Shown here: positions 8,224 to 16,812 of the stretch, in pieces
How positions within the stretch are numbered: position 1 is the stretch's first letter
How the letters are laid out: every line of letters starts with the position of its first letter
Source of the DNA: Bacillota bacterium
Lineage (GTDB): Bacteria > Bacillota > Clostridia > Peptostreptococcales > Anaerovoracaceae
Reading direction: 5' to 3'
DNA: 34,851 nt
NCBI GenBank assembly: GCA_022770665.1
Contig: JALEHL010000033.1
Coordinates: 1 to 34,851, forward strand
The notes under the pieces: generated by a model
What the model was told of the DNA's origin: nothing
Database searches by the model: none
The model's input: the letters and a program-made list of their open reading frames with translations, nothing else
Translations under genes and position numbers: made by a program

Positions 8224-8792
8224 TAGTTAGCACCTCCCATTGCTTTGAATTGCTCAAGGGCTGCACATACGCCATAGTGCACGCCATTGGAGGACACGGT
8301 TGCGCCGGTTACCGGTGTGATGTTTGCATCCTTCTTGGCTGTTACATCTGTATATTCGGTGAGGCCCTTGTACTGTTCCAGGTAAGCCGGATCATGCGCT
8401 TTCGTTCCCAGACCAGCTGTATCGGAATGATCCGTCACCTTCACACCCGTAATGGCACCATCTGCGTCGATTCCAACCATTTCTGTCAGAATGCCGCCGA
8501 AGGATTTGGTCTTTACCGTTACAACGATTCCTGCTCCGTTATCTGCAACATAGCAGTCATCTACATATACTTTATCCGGTTCCATAACGACCAGATCCCC
8601 GTCATACTGGGTGAAACTGTCTGCTGCCGGCAGAAGCTCTGCTCTGGCCGCATTGGCAGTCGCAATGGTGTTTGCCTCGATGATCGGTGCAGTGATCGAG
8701 TTGACGTATGCCAGTGCAAAAGTAACCACCAGGCAGATTGCCACCAGAACCACTACAGGTGCAATGTATTCTTTATATGTATTACTTTTCAT
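8223..8792 (-). CDS. rnfG: Rnf complex subunit G, covalently flavinylated
   Basis: A 189-residue subunit with one N-terminal membrane helix (about 9-30) and an FMN-binding domain outside it. VTGATVSS carries the threonine (about residue 165) that receives FMN through a phosphoester bond, the modification made by ApbE-type transferases. I choose the start at 8792 (MKSNTYKEY) rather than the in-frame ATG at 8810. GGAGGTG lies about 9 nt before 8792, and the shorter form overlaps rnfD by only 11 nt. No apbE gene is present in the window. Confidence 0.93.
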   Translation of the reverse strand: MKSNTYKEYIAPVVVLVAICLVVTFALAYVNSITAPIIEANTIATANAARAELLPAADSFTQYDGDLVVMEPDKVYVDDCYVADNGAGIVVTVKTKSFGGILTEMVGIDADGAITGVKVTDHSDTAGLGTKAHDPAYLEQYKGLTEYTDVTAKKDANITPVTGATVSSNGVHYGVCAALEQFKAMGGAN

Positions 8793-9762
8793 TTTTCTTT
8801 GCACCTCCATACATTCTCTTCTGACAGAAGTCCTCGATCAGCGGAGTCAGGCAGTTCATGATCAGGATAGAGAAGGATACACCTTCCGGATACTGACCCC
8901 ACAGACGAATGATCATGGTCAGCAGGCCGCAGCCTACGCCGAAGATCACTTTGCCCATCGGCAGAAGCGGTGTCGTGACATAATCCGTTGCCATAAAGAA
9001 GGCACCCAGCATTACGCCGCCGGCCAGCACATGGAAGATTGCCATGTTCAGTGCGCTTCCATCTCCCGTTGCCGCGTAGTAAATAAATGAAAATACGAAT
9101 ACTGTGCCGATGAAGCATGCCGGAATGATCGGACTGATGATCTTCTTCCAGATCAGGAACAGGCCGCCGATGAGCAGTGCGATGGCACTGACTTCACCCA
9201 TGGAGCCCCCGATCACACCCAGGAACATCATCATGTTGCTCGGCAGTTCACCGCCGCCCTCCGCCAGAATGCCTAGCGGTGTTGCGCCGGTGGCTGCATC
9301 CGCATGAAGCGGATTCGGTGTCGGCCAGGTGGTCATTTCCGTCGTGAAGGAAAGGAACAGCACAATTCTGGCAGTGATCGCCGGATTCACAATATTCTTG
9401 CCGATGCCGCCGAACAGCTGCTTCGCCACGATTACGGCCACAAAACAGCCGACGACAGCGATCCAGATCGGAAGACCGGACGGTACATTGAATGCGATCA
9501 GCATACCGGTCAGTGCAGCGGAAAGATCTCCCACTGTCTGTCTTTTTTTCAAAAGCTTATTAAATGCCCATTCAAAGAACATGCTGGCTGCGATGCAGAC
9601 CGCAGTCAGAAGAAGTACTCTGACGCCAAACACCCATGTGCTGACCAGCAGAGACGGAACCAACGCGATCATAACCGTCGCCATCGTTCTGGATGTATCC
9701 ATATTGGTCACGATATGCGGTGAGGAAGATACAACCAGGTTGTTATATGTTTTCTTATCCAT
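8782..9762 (-). CDS. rnfD: Rnf complex subunit D, integral membrane flavoprotein
   Basis: A 326-residue RnfD/NqrB-family protein with about nine to ten membrane helices. The FMN attachment motif TGAT is at 158-161, in a loop after TWPTPNPLHADAA. RnfD with RnfG forms the flavin path across the membrane. The start ATG shares one nt with the rnfC stop (TAATG), so translation is coupled. The length and the motif spacing are typical. Confidence 0.95.
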   Translation of the reverse strand: MDKKTYNNLVVSSSPHIVTNMDTSRTMATVMIALVPSLLVSTWVFGVRVLLLTAVCIAASMFFEWAFNKLLKKRQTVGDLSAALTGMLIAFNVPSGLPIWIAVVGCFVAVIVAKQLFGGIGKNIVNPAITARIVLFLSFTTEMTTWPTPNPLHADAATGATPLGILAEGGGELPSNMMMFLGVIGGSMGEVSAIALLIGGLFLIWKKIISPIIPACFIGTVFVFSFIYYAATGDGSALNMAIFHVLAGGVMLGAFFMATDYVTTPLLPMGKVIFGVGCGLLTMIIRLWGQYPEGVSFSILIMNCLTPLIEDFCQKRMYGGAKKNEK

Positions 9763-11072
9763 TACTTAATTCCAGCCTCCTTTACTACCGCTTTGCCAAG
9801 CTTGTTCATGAAGCTCAGCGGTCTTCTGGCAGGACAGATATAGGAACAGCTTCCGCATTCCATGCACTGCATTACCTTCAGATCACTTAAAGCCTGTGCA
9901 TCTCTCTTTTCATACGCTGCGGCCAGTGCGGTCGGAAGCAGCTTGAACGGACATGCCTGATGACATCTTCCGCAATTGATGCAGGCGGTTTCTTCCTTGA
10001 CCATGGACTGCGCCCCGGAGAATGCCAGAATCGCGTTGTTATTCTTCACGATCGGCATTTCGTCAGAGAAAATCGCTCTTCCCATCATCGGTCCGCCCAT
10101 AAGGATCTTTCTAGGCTCCTGCTTATATCCTCCGCAGAAATCAATGACATCGCAGATCTGTGCCCCGATCGGAACCATTACATTCTTCGGATTCGCGACT
10201 GCATCGCCGTCGACCGTCACTCTTTTCTGAATCAGCGGCATACCGGTTCTGAAGTACTGGCCGACGAAGGCTACTGTAGTAACGTTATCCAGAATGAATC
10301 CGAGGTCAGCCGGAAGCACGCCCGCGTTCATTGTCTTCCCGCTGATTTCATAAACCAGCACACGTTCTGCGCCCTTCGGATATCTCGCCTGCAGTTTAAA
10401 GGTTTTAATGTTGGTGATTCCTTTTTCCGCAAGCACCTTATCCAGATACTCGATTGCGTCCATCTTGTTTTCCTCGATGGCGATATACCCCTGATCCAGG
10501 CCGACATATTTCATGATCAGCTGGCATCCGGCGATCAGATCTTCCGCATCTTCCAGCATCAGGCGGTGGTCCGATGTAATGAACGGTTCACATTCTGCCG
10601 CATTGACGATCAGTGTATGTACCTCATCGATGTTCTTCGGATTGAACTTGATGTGGGTCGGGAAGGATGCCCCGCCCAGGCCTACCAGGCCGCTTGCTCT
10701 GATCGCCTTGACGAATTCCGGCAGATCATTCGCAGTCGGTACCTGAATGCCTTCAAAGATTTCCTGTTTTTTGTCTGTTTCGATCACGACCAGTGTGTCG
10801 TTTCCGCCAGAAGCAGAACGCTGTTCTTCGATACCGGTAACGGTTCCGGAAACGCTGGAGTGGATCGGTGCACTGACGAACGCGTCGGTATCGCCAAGAA
10901 GCTGTCCTACTTTCACGTAGTCTCCTTTTTTTACTAAAGGTTTGCAAGGTGCTCCTATATGCTGAGACATGGAAATTTTTACAACATCAGGTACAGGCAT
11001 TACTTCGGTCGCACACCCGGCTGTATGCTTGTAATGGCTCACATGAATGCTCTGTAAATGTTTTTGACTCAT
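9762..11072 (-). CDS. rnfC: Rnf complex subunit C, NADH-binding Fe-S subunit
   Basis: The 436-residue peripheral subunit where electrons reach NAD+. An N-terminal biotin/lipoyl-like barrel (about 40-100) precedes the NADH/FMN-binding fold with GLGGASFPTH at 131-140. Two [4Fe-4S] ferredoxin motifs follow: Cys 364, 367, 370, 374 and Cys 403, 406, 409, 413. It is the first gene of the operon, the order used by Acetobacterium and Clostridium (C-D-G-E-A-B). An AAAGGAAGG ribosome binding site precedes the ATG. The length is close to that of characterised clostridial RnfC. Confidence 0.95.
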   Translation of the reverse strand: MSQKHLQSIHVSHYKHTAGCATEVMPVPDVVKISMSQHIGAPCKPLVKKGDYVKVGQLLGDTDAFVSAPIHSSVSGTVTGIEEQRSASGGNDTLVVIETDKKQEIFEGIQVPTANDLPEFVKAIRASGLVGLGGASFPTHIKFNPKNIDEVHTLIVNAAECEPFITSDHRLMLEDAEDLIAGCQLIMKYVGLDQGYIAIEENKMDAIEYLDKVLAEKGITNIKTFKLQARYPKGAERVLVYEISGKTMNAGVLPADLGFILDNVTTVAFVGQYFRTGMPLIQKRVTVDGDAVANPKNVMVPIGAQICDVIDFCGGYKQEPRKILMGGPMMGRAIFSDEMPIVKNNNAILAFSGAQSMVKEETACINCGRCHQACPFKLLPTALAAAYEKRDAQALSDLKVMQCMECGSCSYICPARRPLSFMNKLGKAVVKEAGIK

Positions 11073-11328
11073 TTCGTTGAGACCTTCCTTTCTAAAATTT
11101 ATACAAAATCATACGTTATATATTATACAACAAGCCCATGCAAAAATCATTAAAAAAAATAATTTTTAGCATTTGTTTTGTCGAGAATCGCAGTTTCTTT
11201 TCCGCGGGCCAGTTTTTCTGTATGCGTTTCTGCATTTTTTCTTTCTCTGCTCCCGGTTTTTCATGCAGGACTGCATTTTTCTGTGCATGGCGTTTTCACG
11301 CAAAAGGATCGTCGTGCCCGTTATACCG
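11073..11328 (-). other. Upstream region of the rnf operon, no gene seen
   Basis: About 255 nt separate rnfC from the terminator of the dehydrogenase gene. The 80 nt nearest rnfC are very AT-rich on the minus strand, with TATAAT, TATGAT and TATAAA hexamers, but I find no well-spaced -35 partner. The rnf promoter is probably here, although its position cannot be fixed. No conserved riboswitch pattern is visible. Confidence 0.45.
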
Positions 11329-11358
11329 AAAAAAACAGCCGGAGGTCATCCGGCTGTT
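11329..11358 (-). terminator. Rho-independent terminator of the hydroxyacyl-CoA dehydrogenase gene
   Basis: AACAGCCGGA (11334-11343) and TCCGGCTGTT (11349-11358) form a perfect 10-bp stem with a 5-nt loop. On the minus strand a run of Ts (complement of 11329-11335) follows. It lies 50 nt after the stop codon. Confidence 0.92.
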
Positions 11359-11408
11359 AAAACAAGTTCTGCTGATTTCGAACGCGTCTGTCGCTCCGGG
11401 CCTCCGGT

Positions 11409-12269
11409 TTATTTCTTGCTGTAATCGTAGAACCCTTTTCCTGATTTGCGGCCGTACTCGCCCTTGCTGTAATGTTCTGTCAGGCAGGCTGCAGGAAGGT
11501 CTTCCTTCTTTCCGGATGCCTTGAATTTTTCCATGTACACGCTGTACTCCAGATCGATTCCTGTCATATCCAGCGTCTCCAGAGGTCCCATGGAATGGCC
11601 CAGTACGCCCTTCACAGCGGTATCGATATCCTCCGGCGAAGCGATTCCCATATCCACCAGATAGCAGGCCTCTCTGGTTAATGCACTGAAAATGCGGTTT
11701 ACTACAAATCCGTAGATTTCTTTTTCGATTTTTACCGGCGTCTTGCCGATCGACTCAACAAACGAAAATGCCGTATCAAATGTTTCCTGCGATACGTGCG
11801 GCCCTTTCACGACCTCCACAATTTTCATCACCAGTGCCGGATTAAAGAAATGCACATTGATCACCTTGCTCGGATCCTTTACCGCATCCGCGAATCTGGA
11901 GCTTACGATATAGGAACTGTTGCTGGCGAAGATGCAGTGATCCGGTGTCAGGGCATCCAGCTGCTTCAGGACCGCCTTTTTCACCTCTACCTTATCGGAT
12001 ACTGCTTCCAGTACCAGATCCGTATCTTTTGTAGCCAGCTGAATATCCGTGGAGAATGTCAGCCGTTCCTGAATTTCTTTTGCTTCCGCTTCTTCCATTT
12101 TTCCTTTCTGAATTCTTTTTTCAAACCAGTCTTTTGAGAACGCCGCAGCTTTTCCTACCATCTCTTCACTGATATCATAGCAGACAACCTCATATCCATG
12201 AATGGCGACCTGCATTGCAATCTGATTTCCCATGATTCCAGCGCCTACTACTGCTACTTTTTTTATCAT
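11409..12269 (-). CDS. hbd: 3-hydroxyacyl-CoA dehydrogenase (3-hydroxybutyryl-CoA dehydrogenase type)
   Basis: A 286-residue NAD(P)-dependent dehydrogenase interconverting 3-hydroxyacyl-CoA and 3-oxoacyl-CoA in the cytoplasm, the second step of clostridial butyrate formation or of amino-acid-derived acyl-CoA breakdown. The Rossmann motif GAGIMG is at 9-14. NSSYIVSSRFAD and VHFFNPALVMKIVEVV contain the conserved substrate and catalytic residues (His in VHFFNP). The C-terminal helical domain ends in KGFYDYSKK. I use the internal ATG at 12269, which follows GGAGGTTTTAAG, rather than the in-frame ATG at 12365. The 32 extra residues would be unlike the family. No thiolase, crotonase or acyl-CoA dehydrogenase lies beside it, and it has its own terminator, so it appears to be a single-gene unit. 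Confidence 0.9.
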   Translation of the reverse strand: MIKKVAVVGAGIMGNQIAMQVAIHGYEVVCYDISEEMVGKAAAFSKDWFEKRIQKGKMEEAEAKEIQERLTFSTDIQLATKDTDLVLEAVSDKVEVKKAVLKQLDALTPDHCIFASNSSYIVSSRFADAVKDPSKVINVHFFNPALVMKIVEVVKGPHVSQETFDTAFSFVESIGKTPVKIEKEIYGFVVNRIFSALTREACYLVDMGIASPEDIDTAVKGVLGHSMGPLETLDMTGIDLEYSVYMEKFKASGKKEDLPAACLTEHYSKGEYGRKSGKGFYDYSKK

Positions 12270-12344
12270 CTTAAAACCTCCAGTTGATATTTTGTTTTTC
12301 TGCTTTATTGCAATGCAAAACGCGTGCCACACCTGAAGGCAACA

Positions 12345-12374
12345 GAAAAAGCGTTGAAATTTCAACGCTTTTTC
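12345..12374 (-). terminator. Perfect 30-bp palindrome, bidirectional-type terminator
   Basis: GAAAAAGCGTTGAAA (12345-12359) is directly followed by its exact reverse complement. The RNA would fold GCGTTGA/TCAACGC around AATT and end in TTTTTC on either strand. It lies 73 nt beyond the amidohydrolase stop and upstream of hbd, so it probably ends the decarboxylase-amidohydrolase transcript. Confidence 0.75.
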
Positions 12375-12446
12375 GATTTCAGTCTTTTTTCGGTTTTTTC
12401 TTCATGCAAGATTCTGATGCTGTTTTATGCTTTTTTGCATGACGGT

Positions 12447-14069
12447 TCAACGGGTATAGACAATCTTTCCGCCCACCATGGTCATAACCGGCAGAATCTG
12501 GCGGATCTCCATTGGATCCACCGTGAAAATATCCCGGTCCAGCACCACCAGATCGGCGTAGTATCCCGGTTTCAGCCGACCCTTCCGGTCTTCCTGAAAT
12601 TCATTCCGGGCACTTTCCAGCGTATAGGCATCGACAGCAGTCTCCACATCAACACATTCTGCAGGGAAAAAACCGCCTTCCGGATTCCCGTTTCTGTCTT
12701 TCCGCGTCACTGCCATATAAAGGTTTTCAAACGGGTTGCAGTCTTCCACCGGGCAGTCGGTTCCGTAGGAAAGGTGTGCCCCTTCCCGGAGCAGCGTGCC
12801 GAAGTTGTAGGAGGTGGACGCCAGTTCCGGTCCGCACAGCTTCTCCAGGATGGTCATGTCATAGTCGATGAAAACCGGCTGCGCCATGACGTAAATATCT
12901 TTTTCCACAATCCGGTCCAGAATTCCCCGGTCCGTGATCTGACAGTGAACCAGTGCATGGCGAAGCTTGTTTTCTCCATCCACAAATGCCTTCTCATAGC
13001 AGTCTATGGTCTCCTCACATGCCGCATCGCCGATGGCATGGGTTGCCACCTGCATGCCGTGCTCCCTGGCCAGCAGGCAGAACTCCGTCATTTCCTCTTT
13101 CGAGATGCAGTCTACCCCGTGATTGTCCGGTTCGCCCACATAGCCGTTTTTCACATATGCCGTTCTGGCGCCCAGACTGCCGTCCTTAAACAGCTTCAGC
13201 GGCCCTATGGTAAGCCAGGAATCTCCGCCGTAGCGAGGATCCAGATACTCTCCCTCCAGAAACTCTTTATACGTTTCCGTATCCTTGAAAGACAACTGAT
13301 GCCGATACCGGACTTTCGCCTGATTTCCGTCATAGATTTCATGCATCAGGGAAAAGAAGTTATCATACCCGCCGAAAGAGGTTCCTGCATCATTGCTCTG
13401 TACGCTGGTCAGGCCGCGGCTGACCGCGTAGTCCATGGCAGATTCCATCGCTTCCCGCATTTCCTCCTTCGTTGCCGGCGGGAAAAGCTGCAGGGCACAG
13501 CTGCAGGCATTCTCGGTGAAAATGCCGTTGAGTTTTCCATCCTCCCCTTTCAGGAACTGGCCGCCCGGCACCTGCGGCGAATCCTCCGTCAGACCCAGCA
13601 GTTCGATCACCTTGCTGTTGACAGAAATGGCATGACCGCAGACCCGTTCCAGCACCACAGGAATCTCCGTACTGATCCGGTCCAGATCATAGCGGTTCGG
13701 CATCCGCTTTTCGCCTTCCGTAAACAGATCCTGATTCCAGCCGTTGGCATGAAGCCCGTTCTTTACCCGCTGCGGATGTTCTTCAATAAATTGCCTGCAC
13801 CGCTGCACAACTTCATCCACTGACCGGCTTCCCTCAATCGGTGCCCGGTTCAGTACCATACCGAACTGCAAGAAGTGCAGATGGGTATCATTCAGACCGG
13901 GAATCACAGTCCGGCCCTGACAGTCATAGATTTCGCAATCTTCTCCCGCGCTGCGGCGCACTTCTTCCTCCGTTCCGACGCAGGTAATCACCCCGTCCTC
14001 CACCAGCAGCGCCTGCGCATAGATTCCTTTTTCCACATAGATTTTTCCGTTGATTACTGCCTGCTTCAT
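12447..14069 (-). CDS. Amidohydrolase family 3 protein, YtcJ-like (first paralogue)
   Basis: A 540-residue metal-dependent hydrolase of the amidohydrolase superfamily. The beta-sandwich start (KIYVEKGIYAQALLVEDG) leads to the metal-binding HLH at 63-65 in GLNDTHLH. Further metal or active-site positions are seen in THAIGDAACEE, LVHCQITDRG and the late Asp in YGTDCPVEDCNPF. YtcJ-like enzymes hydrolyse C-N bonds in amides and N-acyl amines, but the substrate of this one is unknown. It starts 28 nt after the PLP decarboxylase gene and probably shares its transcript. A second copy is encoded at 17195-18838, and long stretches are nearly identical between the two, such as RYDLDRISTEIPVVLERVCGH versus RHDLDRISTEIPVVMERICGH. 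The palindrome at 12345 follows it. Confidence 0.88.
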   Translation of the reverse strand: MKQAVINGKIYVEKGIYAQALLVEDGVITCVGTEEEVRRSAGEDCEIYDCQGRTVIPGLNDTHLHFLQFGMVLNRAPIEGSRSVDEVVQRCRQFIEEHPQRVKNGLHANGWNQDLFTEGEKRMPNRYDLDRISTEIPVVLERVCGHAISVNSKVIELLGLTEDSPQVPGGQFLKGEDGKLNGIFTENACSCALQLFPPATKEEMREAMESAMDYAVSRGLTSVQSNDAGTSFGGYDNFFSLMHEIYDGNQAKVRYRHQLSFKDTETYKEFLEGEYLDPRYGGDSWLTIGPLKLFKDGSLGARTAYVKNGYVGEPDNHGVDCISKEEMTEFCLLAREHGMQVATHAIGDAACEETIDCYEKAFVDGENKLRHALVHCQITDRGILDRIVEKDIYVMAQPVFIDYDMTILEKLCGPELASTSYNFGTLLREGAHLSYGTDCPVEDCNPFENLYMAVTRKDRNGNPEGGFFPAECVDVETAVDAYTLESARNEFQEDRKGRLKPGYYADLVVLDRDIFTVDPMEIRQILPVMTMVGGKIVYTR

Positions 14070-14097
14070 GTTTAACCCTTTTTAAACCCTTCCTTTT

Positions 14098-15543
14098 TTA
14101 TTTCTCCACGCCTACGATGACGCGGCCCAGTCCGTCTAATCCGATGACCTTCTCTTCTGCCCTGCGGCGTTCTTCAATATATGTGATGACTTCCGGATCA
14201 AACACCTCGCCCGGACACACGATTGGAATGCCCGGCGGATACGGGATCACCGAGGATCCACAGACCCTGCCCGCCGCCTCCCGCAGCGGGATCCGCTCTT
14301 TCTTCACCGGCACCGGTTTCATGGCAAGGCTTCTGGTTACGGCCTCCGGCTGCTTTTTCTTCTCACTTCCCAAAATCCGCTCGCCTGCGATTTCTTTCAA
14401 TGCGGCTATCAGTTTTTCGTAGTCCGATCGCTGATTGCCGATTCCCGTCATACACATCAGAATGTTTCCCGTCACCAGTTCAATGAAGATTCCTCTCTTC
14501 ATCAGTTCTTCCTCCAGTTCATTCCCGTTGAGACCGTATGCAGACATATCCAGATTCAGCTTGGTCGGATCCAGCATCGGATGCTCCATCAGCCGAAGGC
14601 CCGGCACCTGCTTCGTCGCCTCTTCATAAAACCAGGCCAGATCCTCTGCCCAGCTGCGGATCCGTTCCTCCCCGCACCGTTCCAGAAGGTCCGCATTGAT
14701 ATCCAGCGATGCCATCAGCGGATAGGACGGGCTGGAGCTTTCGATGGCCTGCAGCCGGTCTTCCAGATCATACAGGTCAACCCGATCCGTGCACACGTTC
14801 AGAAGGGCCGTCTGGGTAAAGGACGCCAGCGTCTTATGGATGCTGTTAATCACGATGTCAGCCCCCTGCGCCTCTGCTGCTGCCGGAAACCGAAGCCCCT
14901 TCTCTCCGCCGGGAAAAGCCGGTCCGATATATTTTGCGAAGAACGGGAGATGAGCGCCATGGGCCTGATCCACAATCAGAACCTTTCCTCGCTTATGGAC
15001 TTCTTCCGCAATGGCCTTCACGTCACTGCAGATGCCGTAATAATTGGGGGACGGCAGGATCACTGTCTCTGCATCGGGATGCTCCTCCATGCACCGGACC
15101 ACCTCCTCCGGGGAAATGCTCCCCAGGATCCCGTATTCTGCGATGGTATCAGGATATGCGTACACCGGAGATATATCGCCTAACGACAATGCATTAAAAA
15201 TGGACTTATGACAGTTTCGTGCCAGGATCAGCTTCCCTCCCCGGGATACGGACGCCAGAATCGCTGCAATCAGGCCGCCGGAGCTACCGTTTACCAGCAG
15301 ATACGATGCCTTTGCCTGATACATCGTCTGATAACGATGCATGATTTCCAGTAGCGGGCCTTCCGTCTGAAACAGGTTGTCCGCGCCGGGGATTTCTGTA
15401 ATATCGCAGTCCATCAGCCTTTCGAGAAAGTCTCCGTAGCCGCACTCCCGGTAGATGGCAGAACCTTTATGTCCGGGCATATGGAAAGAAATCGGATGAA
15501 GTGCCGCGTGCTGCAGCAGAAATGGTGTGATGGTGTGTTTCAA
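14098..15543 (-). CDS. PLP-dependent Orn/Lys/Arg decarboxylase family protein (short form)
   Basis: A 481-residue fold-type I PLP enzyme resembling the short Gram-positive Orn/Lys/Arg decarboxylases (SpeA/YaaO type). HMPGHKGS is at 21-28, VDQAHGAH at 191-198 (Asp192 contacts the PLP ring nitrogen) and the Schiff-base lysine is K237 in NSIHKT. The C-terminal domain includes YPPGIPIVCPGE and ends near VIGLDG, typical of this family. It would decarboxylate a basic amino acid to a polyamine precursor, but which one cannot be told. The start codon is TTG at 15543-15541, supported by AAGGAGG 8 nt upstream. It heads a two-gene unit with the amidohydrolase at 12447, with a promoter at 15588-15616. 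Confidence 0.88.
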   Translation of the reverse strand: MKHTITPFLLQHAALHPISFHMPGHKGSAIYRECGYGDFLERLMDCDITEIPGADNLFQTEGPLLEIMHRYQTMYQAKASYLLVNGSSGGLIAAILASVSRGGKLILARNCHKSIFNALSLGDISPVYAYPDTIAEYGILGSISPEEVVRCMEEHPDAETVILPSPNYYGICSDVKAIAEEVHKRGKVLIVDQAHGAHLPFFAKYIGPAFPGGEKGLRFPAAAEAQGADIVINSIHKTLASFTQTALLNVCTDRVDLYDLEDRLQAIESSSPSYPLMASLDINADLLERCGEERIRSWAEDLAWFYEEATKQVPGLRLMEHPMLDPTKLNLDMSAYGLNGNELEEELMKRGIFIELVTGNILMCMTGIGNQRSDYEKLIAALKEIAGERILGSEKKKQPEAVTRSLAMKPVPVKKERIPLREAAGRVCGSSVIPYPPGIPIVCPGEVFDPEVITYIEERRRAEEKVIGLDGLGRVIVGVEK

Positions 15544-15587
15544 ATATCCGGCCTCCTTGTGGTTCGTTCTTTATTTTTGCACCTTAT

Positions 15588-15616
15588 AGTTTACAGTCTC
15601 TGCCATGGAAATGCAA
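15588..15616 (-). promoter_or_regulatory. Likely sigma-A promoter for the decarboxylase-amidohydrolase unit
   Basis: On the minus strand TTGCAT (15616-15611), a 17-nt spacer and TAAACT (15593-15588), just after the T-tract of the preceding terminator. Confidence 0.5.
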
Positions 15617-15617
15617 C

Positions 15618-15639
15618 AAAAAAGAGGGCAAAGGCCCTC
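15618..15639 (-). terminator. Rho-independent terminator of the ornithine cyclodeaminase gene
   Basis: GAGGGC (15624-15629) and GCCCTC (15634-15639) form a 6-bp GC-rich stem with a 4-nt loop, and the minus strand continues TTTTTTGTTG. It is 37 nt past the stop codon. Confidence 0.9.
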
Positions 15640-15675
15640 AATTTTTCTGAAATTTTTGAAAGATTTCGCTGGTTT

Positions 15676-16776
15676 CTACAGGTCCAGTCCCGCTGCCAGG
15701 TTCCGCATGAAGTCCTGCACATTGGTAACGATTCCCTTAGCCGACAGGCTGCCCCGGTCCCCCAGCTTGTTTGCTGCAAACTCGGAAGTGTCTACCATAT
15801 AGAAGTAGACCGGCCGGATTGTGCCGTCTTCCAGCACGCGATACGTCGGAGTCATATTTCCGGTGGCAATGGTATGCAGAACTGTTGCCATGCCGATCAC
15901 TGTCGTTGCTTTTCTGACATGAGAGCGGATCGTATCCTGACCTACATAGGTATGTTCATAGACTTCCGGAAGCGGACCGTCATCGCGGATCGAACCGTTG
16001 AGAACGAACGGGACGTTATTCTTCACACAGCTGCAGATGATTCCGTCATCAATGCCTTCCTTCTCAATAAATTCCGGGATCGAACCATAAGTATTGATCG
16101 CATTGATTGTGTCCAGATGGTTGTAGTGGCCCATTTCATGAAGCCGCTGATTCCGGATGTCACAGCCCAGCGCAGTTCCCAGATACGCACCTTCCAGGTC
16201 GTGAGTCGCCAGCGCATTGCCGGCCAGGAGTGCCTGGCAGTATCCGTTGGCGATCAGTTCTGACATCACCCGGCGTGCCTCCACGTCAAAGCTGCAGGCA
16301 GGTCCCAGAACCCATACCACATAGCCGCCGTGGGCTTTTTCATATTTCAGGAGCTCGATCAGTGTCTCGTAATCATAGGTGAACGAGGTTTCACGGCTCC
16401 GGCTCTGGCGGAACGCGAAAGTGTTCCTGGCGCTGTCCTCCTCTTCTTTCGTCCAGCAGTTGTCATGGACGTAGATTCCCTCGCTGGCATCCTCCGTACG
16501 GCCGACTACGACCAGATCCCCTTCACGGATATTACGGAATTCCACCACATGAACCTTTTTGCTCTTTTCATCCCATACCGGAACAGCGTCCATCCGGCTG
16601 TCTTTTGCCAGATACCACTGTCCGTCGATTTTAAAGTATTCCGGAAAGATCGAGGTGGCATGAAATCCCTTCGGTGCCGCTTTGGCATGAGGCGCCAGGA
16701 CCAGCTGGCAGTTCGGCGCCTTCACGAAGCGCTCCTCTGTAAAATCCGGTTCAATGTATTTCGCTAACTGAAACAT
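15676..16776 (-). CDS. Archaeal-type ornithine cyclodeaminase, LOR/SDH (TIGR00300-like) family
   Basis: A 366-residue protein matching the family found in methanogens and as the C-terminal half of cyanobacterial AgrE/ArgZ, where it deaminates ornithine to proline using NAD+. It is not related to the Mu-crystallin-type ornithine cyclodeaminase. Diagnostic stretches are LGPACSFDVEARRVM (158-172), LLAGNALATHDLEG (183-196, the NAD-binding loop), GHYNHLDTINAI (216-227), VPFVLNGSIRDDGPLP (255-270) and GMATVLHTIATGNMTP (295-310). The N-terminal guanidinium-hydrolase domain of AgrE is absent. The gene is 36 nt downstream of a short symporter-like remnant and shares its strong promoter. It has its own terminator. 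The activity is inferred from family; a different imine or amino acid substrate is possible. Confidence 0.8.
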   Translation of the reverse strand: MFQLAKYIEPDFTEERFVKAPNCQLVLAPHAKAAPKGFHATSIFPEYFKIDGQWYLAKDSRMDAVPVWDEKSKKVHVVEFRNIREGDLVVVGRTEDASEGIYVHDNCWTKEEEDSARNTFAFRQSRSRETSFTYDYETLIELLKYEKAHGGYVVWVLGPACSFDVEARRVMSELIANGYCQALLAGNALATHDLEGAYLGTALGCDIRNQRLHEMGHYNHLDTINAINTYGSIPEFIEKEGIDDGIICSCVKNNVPFVLNGSIRDDGPLPEVYEHTYVGQDTIRSHVRKATTVIGMATVLHTIATGNMTPTYRVLEDGTIRPVYFYMVDTSEFAANKLGDRGSLSAKGIVTNVQDFMRNLAAGLDL

Positions 16777-16812
16777 GTTCTGATTTTCCCCCTTATCTGT
16801 TGTATTGCTTAT

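Noticed and set aside
8208-8861. Plus-strand open frame of 217 codons across rnfG
   Set aside because: It is a shadow of rnfG and the rnfD/rnfE ends; those genes have clear motifs and ribosome binding sites.
12270-12365. Upstream in-frame ATG of the hydroxyacyl-CoA dehydrogenase
   Set aside because: It would add 32 residues before the Rossmann strand and include the ribosome binding site that serves the internal ATG at 12269.
12324-13823. A 499-codon plus-strand open frame
   Set aside because: It lies antisense to the amidohydrolase, whose metal motifs and paralogue leave no doubt about the minus strand. The translated plus frame shows no domain.
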